In this document: in pieces, positions 15,441-19,391 of the stretch
How positions within the stretch are numbered: the stretch's first letter is position 1
Layout: every line of letters starts with the position of its first letter
From: an archaeon
GTDB taxonomy: Archaea; Nanobdellota; Nanobdellia; SCGC-AAA011-G17; GW2011-AR18
Length of the DNA: 19,391 nt
Assembly (NCBI GenBank): GCA_023245385.1
Contig: JAHFKM010000008.1
Span: 1-19,391, forward strand
Direction: 5' to 3'
The notes under the pieces: model-generated
Told to the model about the DNA's origin: nothing
What the model saw: the letters and a program-made list of their open reading frames with translations, nothing else
The model's database searches: none
Program-made: the position numbers and the translations under genes

Positions 15441-15749
15441 TTAAATTTTTAAAGAGTTAATTATTTTATCGAGTTTTCTGTTGATCTCTGTGAGTTGTGT
15501 TGAAGTATTTTCATTGGCTCTTTCAGGAGGGTTTCTTTGTCCAGAATCTGGTCTTTGGAAACAGTCTCTGCAGTAAACAGGTTTGTTTCCTTTTGGTTTG
15601 AAAGGAACTTCTGTTTGCTTTCCGCATTTGTCGCAGGTAACGTCATGCATTTCAAGTGGTTTTTTTTTGTGAGAATCTCTGGAGTCGCGGTCTCTTCCTT
15701 CAAATCTATTTTCTCTTGAGTTGTTTCTGTCTGGTCTGAATTTTCCCAT
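15441..15749 (-). CDS. CxxC-x17-CxxC zinc-ribbon protein with RD-rich N-terminus and coiled-coil C-terminus
   Basis: I start at M15 of the longest frame (ATG 15749), because a TATA (minus-strand CAGTTTTAAATACC, around 15773-15786) lies about 30 nt upstream and the longer version would start upstream of it. The 102-aa product has an Arg/Asp/Asn-rich disordered N-terminus and the zinc ribbon C39-x2-C42-x17-C60-x2-C63 with VPFKP between the pairs. It ends in a short heptad segment (LTEINRKLDKIINSLKI). The zinc module has the same spacing as the 52-aa protein at 8350-8508. The function is unknown; the charged tail suggests nucleic-acid or ribosome binding. It lies between the two tnpB-derived repeats and opposite to EF-1alpha and uS10, so it may have entered with them. 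Confidence 0.8.
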   Translation of the reverse strand: MGKFRPDRNNSRENRFEGRDRDSRDSHKKKPLEMHDVTCDKCGKQTEVPFKPKGNKPVYCRDCFQRPDSGQRNPPERANENTSTQLTEINRKLDKIINSLKI

Positions 15750-15881
15750 AGTTAATAATGTGGTTGAGTAAAGGTATTTAAAACTGTTCAAAATTAAGTT
15801 GTGGATTAAACGTCACTTAAAATAATGTTTTTAGACGAGGTCGGGTTAGAAACTTTTTGTAGACTTTAGTTTGAAGATTGA

Positions 15882-16133
15882 ATGACTGAGATAAAATTTG
15901 TTCGGCATCGAAGGGTTGAAGGAAAAATAAAAACACTCATGATCATTAAAGAAAGAAGCGGACAATGGTATGCCTGCGGATACACACAAGATCGTGATGT
16001 AAACGCAGTACTGAACGTGCGATACCGTGGGAGCCAAGGGAATACAAGCCTGAACGAGAACATGATCAGTAGTCAGTTCGATGACTTAGGACGCTACGAA
16101 GCTTTAGCGAGTCGCAACGAGCGGAGTCCGTAG
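15882..16133 (+). pseudogene. tnpB remnant ORF in copy 2 (83 aa)
   Basis: It has the same first 63 residues as copy 1 but, without the one-base loss, reads on through the right-end structure to GRYEALASRNERSP and tandem TAG codons. This is probably the ancestral form of the C-terminus, as TnpB reading frames commonly overlap the omega-RNA scaffold. The catalytic core is missing. Confidence 0.7.
16089..16129 (+). ncRNA. Omega-RNA-like/right-end hairpin structure, copy 2
   Basis: This is identical to the structure at 15350-15390. The element end TTCAC is at 16137-16141, and the first flanking bases, the position of a guide in an intact TnpB system, are CAATCAAATGTTCTGG. Confidence 0.5.
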
Positions 16134-16189
16134 TAGTTCACCAATCAAATGTTCTGGAGATAAATAGTATTAGGGTCTGGTTTCAGAAA

Positions 16190-16199
16190 CATTTAAAAG
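16190..16199 (+). promoter_or_regulatory. TATA box of uS10
   Basis: CATTTAAAAG is centred 26 nt before ATG 16221, so uS10 can be transcribed independently of EF-1alpha as a leaderless mRNA. Confidence 0.6.
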
Positions 16200-16220
16200 C
16201 AACTTGACAATCAGAGAGTT

Positions 16221-16535
16221 ATGCAGAAAGCGAGAATTAAATTAGCGAGTGCTGATATTACAACATTGAATGAGGTTATTAAGAGTATTGTGGATATTGC
16301 TTCTAAAACAAATACGGAGATTTGTGGGCCTATTTTTCTTCCTACAAAAAGAATGAAGATTACAACAAGAGAAAGTCCTTGTGGGGATGGGAAGGCGAGT
16401 TTTGATCGTTTAGAGATGCGTGTTCATAAGAGGCTTATTGATCTTGGTGTTGATGAAAGAGCGTTACGGTTGGTAATGAGAGTGCCTATTCCGAAAGGAA
16501 TTAATATTGAGATTGATTTGCTTGATGAGAAGTAA
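16221..16535 (+). CDS. rpsJ: 30S ribosomal protein uS10
   Basis: This small-subunit protein of 104 aa has the archaeal/eukaryotic uS10 pattern: MQKARIKLASADITTLNEV at the start, GPIFLPTKRMKITTRESPCG in the middle and HKRLIDLGVDERALRLVMRV near the end. uS10 sits in the 30S head and usually follows EF-1alpha in archaeal operons. Here it is 1.2 kb downstream with its own promoter. A T-run (16554-16560) shortly after the stop may be its terminator. It is followed by a candidate structured RNA and tRNA-Ser on the same strand. Confidence 0.96.
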   Translation: MQKARIKLASADITTLNEVIKSIVDIASKTNTEICGPIFLPTKRMKITTRESPCGDGKASFDRLEMRVHKRLIDLGVDERALRLVMRVPIPKGINIEIDLLDEK

Positions 16536-16568
16536 GTTTTCTTTTTGATGAAAATTTTTTTAGTGGAG

Positions 16569-16725
16569 GAGCTAAACAAAAAAAGTAGGTTCGGGGTAAT
16601 TGTTTAGTTCGGTCTTTAAATTTTTCTAATCGGAGCTCAATTTGATCCTCTCTTCTGAAATTCTTAAAATTTTTAATCAGAAAGGAATTCGATTCAACTT
16701 CTGTTTGATGGAACTAAACAATTAC
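16569..16725 (+). ncRNA. Candidate structured RNA with competing long stems
   Basis: The segment 16596-16610 (GTAATTGTTTAGTTC) is the exact reverse complement of 16711-16725, giving a 15-bp stem around a 100-nt loop. The same bases 16600-16610 can instead pair with GAGCTAAACAA at 16569-16579, an 11-bp stem with one G-U. The two folds exclude each other. Inside the large loop TTCTGA (16652-16657) pairs with TCAGAA (16677-16682 region), extended by TCCT/AGGA. It lies between uS10 and the tRNA-Ser promoter, with no credible ORF. Strand follows the neighbours. I recognise no family. Confidence 0.4.
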
Positions 16726-16737
16726 AGTTCAGGATTA

Positions 16738-16748
16738 GTTTTAAATAG
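16738..16748 (+). promoter_or_regulatory. TATA box of tRNA-Ser
   Basis: GTTTTAAATAG lies about 29 nt before the first base of the tRNA at 16773. Confidence 0.6.
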
Positions 16749-16772
16749 GATTAAGAAGTGTCTTGTAATCAC

Positions 16773-16930
16773 GCCGAGGTCGCCTAACCTGGTATGGCAC
16801 AGGATTGCTAAAATGATAGTTGTAAAGATCCTGCGTCCTCACGGACTTGCGGGCTCAAAAATTATTGGAGCACTATCAAGAGTTCACGACGTTAAGTGTC
16901 CTTCCATGATTGATAGTCCCGCCCTCGGCG
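16773..16930 (+). tRNA. tRNA-Ser(GCU) with two introns (anticodon loop and T-loop)
   Basis: The acceptor stem GCCGAGG (16773-16779) pairs with CCTCGGC (16923-16929) and the discriminator is G16930; CCA is not encoded. The D-stem is GCC/GGC with GG in the loop, the anticodon stem is CAGGA/TCCTG, and the long variable arm GTCC-TCAC-GGAC is diagnostic of Ser/Leu. The T-stem is GCGGG/CCCGC. The anticodon GCT is at 16807-16809. Intron 1 (16811-16827, 17 nt, position 37/38) forms a full BHB: central helix 16805-16808 with 16822-16825, bulges TAA and AGA, inner helix with a GATA loop. Intron 2 (16860-16916, 57 nt, position 59/60) has a BHB with central pairs 16855-16857/16911-16913 and an inner helix 16861-16870/16902-16910. 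Splicing yields an 84-nt tRNA with T-loop CTCAAAT. Confidence 0.9.
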
Positions 16931-17026
16931 TTCTTATAATAAGTGATATAATTAGAAGTTAGAATTTTATTTTAATATAATTCCGCCAGAAGTCTAGCGA
17001 GTTTTTAGAATAAGAGAATTTTTTTT

Positions 17027-17049
17027 AAAGATGGGGGCTATCTTTTTTT
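17027..17049 (+). terminator. Hairpin plus T-run
   Basis: AAAGAT pairs with ATCTTT around GGGGGCT and is followed by a T-run. It resembles an intrinsic terminator, about 100 nt after tRNA-Ser. The rest of the stretch 16931-17104 is AT-rich and holds nothing else I can support. Confidence 0.35.
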
Positions 17050-17104
17050 GTGTTGGTTAAAGAAGGGGGTGTAATATTTTTGATGTTTTGTCCTATTGAT
17101 TGTT

Positions 17105-17135
17105 ACTTTTGGGAAAACAAAAGTTTTTAAATAAG
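17105..17135 (+). promoter_or_regulatory. Promoter of the 326-aa membrane protein, overlapped by a hairpin
   Basis: TTTTTAAATAAG (17124-17135) is the likely TATA box, with a predicted start near 17157. Directly before it a perfect 7-bp palindrome, ACTTTTG (17105-17111) with CAAAAGT (17118-17124), runs into the TATA T-tract. It could be a terminator for upstream transcription or an operator at the TFB-binding position. GGAGG at 17168-17172 is a strong Shine-Dalgarno, 9 nt before the ATG. Confidence 0.45.
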
Positions 17136-17181
17136 AGCTACTTACCATTTTAAAGTAGTCATAATTTGGAGGCTTACAAAC

Positions 17182-18162
17182 ATGTCAGATGAAAAAAAAT
17201 CACCATCATTACCAGATGCTCAAGGAGCAGAAGCTCATGAAAGTTCTCAAATAGGATTAGGACCAGCACAAACTGGGGAAGAATTTGAAAAAGAAAGGAT
17301 AATTAGATTAACTGAAGAACTAGATTGGGTAAATAAACAACTAGTTTCAGTAACTATAACTAATCCTAAATACAGATCTGATTTAATTGTAAGACAAGAG
17401 GAGTTAAATCGTTTTTTAACGGATTCAATAGAGAAATCAGAGCATCTTCCTGGAGTCAGCACAGCTTCTCCAATATTAGATGTTGAAGGAGCAGAAGCTC
17501 AAAGTGAAGGTTTTCAAATTGTTCTAGATAATCCTTCATCAACGACTGCTTCTGTTCTTTCTAAATATGCCGAATTAAAGAAGAGTAAAAAATCTTCTCA
17601 AAAGAAATCTAGCACACCAAGCAGATTTAAGGAAGATTTATCTTCAACGATAACAAAGATAAGGGAGTTTCCTTACCTTTCTTACTCTAAGTATCTAATT
17701 AATGCTACTGCTATTGTTGCTTTTCTTGGTGCAGGATATATGGTAGGGTCTCATAATATCAGGAGTAAATCAGGTTCTTCAGCAGAAGAGGGTATTGCTC
17801 CAGTAGCCTACGAGGAGGCATTGCCAGATCCAAAAAAAGAATCAGATAAGAAAGAAAAAGCTCTTGAGGTAAAGTATCAAAAGCTTTTGTCAGGGGATGT
17901 TGCTGAAGTGCTAGGAACTTATGCTGATCGGAAAGAATATGCAACAGGATTAAAGAAGCTAGCTGCGCTTGAGTTAAAAATCTATACTAAAAGCGATCGT
18001 GTTCAAGTTGGGATAGAGACAAAGCTAGATAAAGATATAGAAGATACTTTAGTATATAGGATTCGAAGAGTTTTAAATGAAGAGCTAAAAACTAAAAAAG
18101 CTTCGCTTAGTGATTTGGTAAAACCAGTTCATCTAGAATTTAGTAATGCAAACAAGGAGTGA
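17182..18162 (+). CDS. Single-pass membrane protein of unknown function (326 aa)
   Basis: I do not recognise a family. The N-terminal 165 residues are hydrophilic and include a helical, coiled-coil-like stretch (about 31-85, EEFEKERIIRLTEELDWVNK) and a Lys/Ser-rich segment. One transmembrane helix lies at about 172-189 (NATAIVAFLGAGYMVGS). The remaining 135 residues form a charged helical region (KESDKKEKALEVKYQKLL) and a possible alpha/beta domain (LELKIYTKSDRVQVGIETKL). A module is repeated: GAEAHESSQIGLGPAQ near 15-30 and GAEAQSEGFQIVLDNP near 103-118, with a 16-nt identical DNA core at 17222-17237 and 17486-17501. The orientation is uncertain. A Shine-Dalgarno and a leader set it apart from its leaderless neighbours. 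The 351-aa anchored protein follows 86 nt later. Confidence 0.75.
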   Translation: MSDEKKSPSLPDAQGAEAHESSQIGLGPAQTGEEFEKERIIRLTEELDWVNKQLVSVTITNPKYRSDLIVRQEELNRFLTDSIEKSEHLPGVSTASPILDVEGAEAQSEGFQIVLDNPSSTTASVLSKYAELKKSKKSSQKKSSTPSRFKEDLSSTITKIREFPYLSYSKYLINATAIVAFLGAGYMVGSHNIRSKSGSSAEEGIAPVAYEEALPDPKKESDKKEKALEVKYQKLLSGDVAEVLGTYADRKEYATGLKKLAALELKIYTKSDRVQVGIETKLDKDIEDTLVYRIRRVLNEELKTKKASLSDLVKPVHLEFSNANKE

Positions 18163-18248
18163 AGTTTTTGTAGTTGAAAGAGAACTTTATTTGACGGATA
18201 ATAATTTAGAAAGCTTTTTATATATTTTTACTACTTTTATTAGGTAAC

Positions 18249-19304
18249 ATGGGCTGGGTAAAAACTCTTTTGTACACAACTGCTGTAGGAGCAGGTCTTG
18301 CTGGATTAGCAGTGTATTCTTTACCAAATAAGAGAGCAGTTTCTGAAGACAGGCCTGTTGATCTTACGCAAATACAAGAAGTGGCTACTGCATCGGTCGC
18401 TATAAATTCTCAACCAGTTCTTCCTTCAGAACCATCTGAATCTTCTCCAAAGAAAAAAGAAGAGGAGTGTTTACAACTTTTGAACAATGCTGGTAGAGTA
18501 ATGCAAGAAGATACTGAATCTGAGGAGGGTAAAGGGTTTGATCTTTCTCCAGGAAGGTATACGGTAAGGTGTGATGATAATAAAATTGAATCTTTACTTG
18601 TTTTAACACCTGATAGGAATTCAGAAATTCCAAATGTTATTTTTTCTAAAAAAGATGTGTATGCTGCTTCTTTTAATTTAGTAGAAGGAACGTATGTTGT
18701 ATACGCTGAGTTGGAAGGTGGAGAAAAAAAAGTCGCGAGATTGGAAGTTCTTTCTTCTGAAGAGAGAGATCTTGGAACCTTGGAAAAGGCGTTGAAATAT
18801 ATGGAAGGAAGTAGACTGGGTTTTTTGGGAAGACCAGGCGCTGAACCATTAGCCAGTCGTACTGGAAGTATTACGATGATTCCTTCAACGATGCGTTTAG
18901 GTGATGAGCCGTATCATCTTGAAGTTTTAGGGCAAGATCTTTATTCTTTACCAAAAAATAAGGCGCTCGCTGAAACTGATGTTCTTCCAAACCAAAAAAT
19001 AGTTTTGCGTGCGAAGAATAATGAGGGTATTGTTCGTGTAGATCAGTATCAGTGGGTAGATAATAATAAAAAATTGATGAGTTCTTATGTAGTAGATACG
19101 TCTGGTGCTATTGCTCTTGGGGGATTTGAAGTTGGGATTTATGAAATGAATGTTATTCTTCGTAGAGGAAAGGAAACCTGTGTAAATTCTTTGAGAATAA
19201 ATGTTAGAGGGGATGTGCCTGCAAAGAAAGAGATGTTTTTTGAAGAAAAAGTTGAATTTACGAAGGTGTCTTCTTCAAGAAGGGCATGGCCAGTAGGGTA
19301 TTAA
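18249..19304 (+). CDS. N-terminally anchored extracytoplasmic protein of unknown function (351 aa)
   Basis: I do not recognise a family. A short N-terminal hydrophobic segment (about 5-24, TLLYTTAVGAGLAGLAVYSL) is a signal anchor. A Pro/Ser/Glu linker follows, then two or three small beta-rich domains (DLSPGRYTVRC, NLVEGTYVVYAELEGG, GFEVGIYEMNVILRRG). The recurring G-x-Y-x-V pattern is typical of Ig/FN3-like extracellular sandwiches. Three cysteines (in EECLQLL, VRCDD, ETCVN) could form a disulfide. A TATA (TTTTTATATATTT, about 18215-18227) lies 28 nt before the ATG, so the mRNA is probably leaderless. It may work with the preceding membrane protein, but only proximity supports that. Confidence 0.75.
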   Translation: MGWVKTLLYTTAVGAGLAGLAVYSLPNKRAVSEDRPVDLTQIQEVATASVAINSQPVLPSEPSESSPKKKEEECLQLLNNAGRVMQEDTESEEGKGFDLSPGRYTVRCDDNKIESLLVLTPDRNSEIPNVIFSKKDVYAASFNLVEGTYVVYAELEGGEKKVARLEVLSSEERDLGTLEKALKYMEGSRLGFLGRPGAEPLASRTGSITMIPSTMRLGDEPYHLEVLGQDLYSLPKNKALAETDVLPNQKIVLRAKNNEGIVRVDQYQWVDNNKKLMSSYVVDTSGAIALGGFEVGIYEMNVILRRGKETCVNSLRINVRGDVPAKKEMFFEEKVEFTKVSSSRRAWPVGY

Positions 19305-19352
19305 GTAACGAAAAGCTTAAATATCTGTAATCACTGTCGTGGAATAACAATT

Positions 19353-19391
19353 ATGGTTAATAGGGGTATATGGGGGGAACAATTCAAAATG
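19353..19391 (+). CDS. Possible start of a gene running off the window
   Basis: ATG 19353 opens a frame to the window edge (MVNRGIWGEQFKM). A TATA-like CTTAAATATC at 19316-19325 lies about 32 nt upstream. The last ATG at 19389, after a G-run at 19374-19379 that could act as a Shine-Dalgarno, is an alternative start in the same frame. Too little is visible to say what it encodes. Confidence 0.3.
   Translation, partial: MVNRGIWGEQFKM

Larger units (their letters stand above)
15828..16141 (+). mobile_element. Internally deleted IS200/IS605 tnpB element (MITE-like), copy 2
   Basis: This 314-bp direct repeat of 15090-15402 has the same left and right ends, the same internal-deletion junction and one extra base near 16071. 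The shared junction means the deletion form itself was copied, either by transposition with TnpA in trans or by segmental duplication. The flanks differ on both sides (copy 2 is preceded by AAATAATG, followed by CAATCAAAT), which favours two separate insertions. It lies 80 bp before uS10 and leaves the uS10 TATA box intact. Confidence 0.8.

Noticed and set aside
15090..16141. CRISPR-like array or composite transposon
   Set aside because: There are only two long repeats, no short regularly spaced ones. Both are in direct orientation and lack a transposase, so they are treated as two separate mini-elements.
16642..16962. 106-aa plus-strand ORF
   Set aside because: It reads through the tRNA-Ser gene and its introns; the tRNA pairing explains the sequence and the protein has no recognisable features.

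Overview
The window is archaeal and AT-rich. It carries EF-1alpha, uS10, the RNase P protein Rpr2/Rnp4, an Lhr-core helicase, an archaeal 5S rRNA and a tRNA-Ser with bulge-helix-bulge (BHB) introns. Most genes have a TATA box 24-31 nt before the start codon, the leaderless archaeal pattern. The low GC, the PGF-pre-PGF surface protein, the small zinc proteins and the many unrecognised membrane proteins suggest a DPANN archaeon of the Woesearchaeota/Pacearchaeota type. That placement is inference; a 16S or marker-gene tree would settle it.

Layout. 1-1450: a three-HTH protein (5' end may lie outside the window), a gene-poor stretch rich in hairpins, and an 82-aa orphan. 1525-8101: endonuclease III, then on the minus strand a glycosylation-site-rich surface protein, Lhr helicase and a YchF/Obg-type GTPase. 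8172-9206: a strong hairpin, an unlisted 52-aa CxxC-x17-CxxC zinc protein, a DUF192 lipoprotein, and a 48-aa two-helix membrane protein (DUF3096-like) sharing a palindromic TATA with the lipoprotein. 9213-13097: DEAD-box helicase, a lone 5S rRNA followed by rnp4, a CARF-wHTH regulator whose 3' end overlaps rnp4, and a membrane protein. 13233-13515: remains of a coiled-coil gene broken by a frameshift or stop.

13729-16535: EF-1alpha and uS10, usually neighbours in archaea, are separated by two nearly identical 313/314-bp direct repeats flanking a second CxxC-x17-CxxC gene. Each repeat is an internally deleted tnpB (IS200/IS605) that keeps an early TnpB piece fused to the last RuvC motif, and a structured omega-RNA-like right end stopping at TTCAC. 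16569-16930: a candidate structured RNA with mutually exclusive pairings, then tRNA-Ser(GCU) with a 17-nt intron at 37/38 and a 57-nt intron in the T-loop (59/60). 17182-19304: two membrane-anchored proteins of unknown function. A further gene may begin near the right edge.

The genes fall into information processing (EF-1alpha, uS10, 5S rRNA, Rnp4, tRNA-Ser, RNA/DNA helicases, GTPase), DNA repair (Nth) and cell surface. The most noteworthy signals are the tnpB-derived mini-elements, the two-intron tRNA and the candidate structured RNAs.
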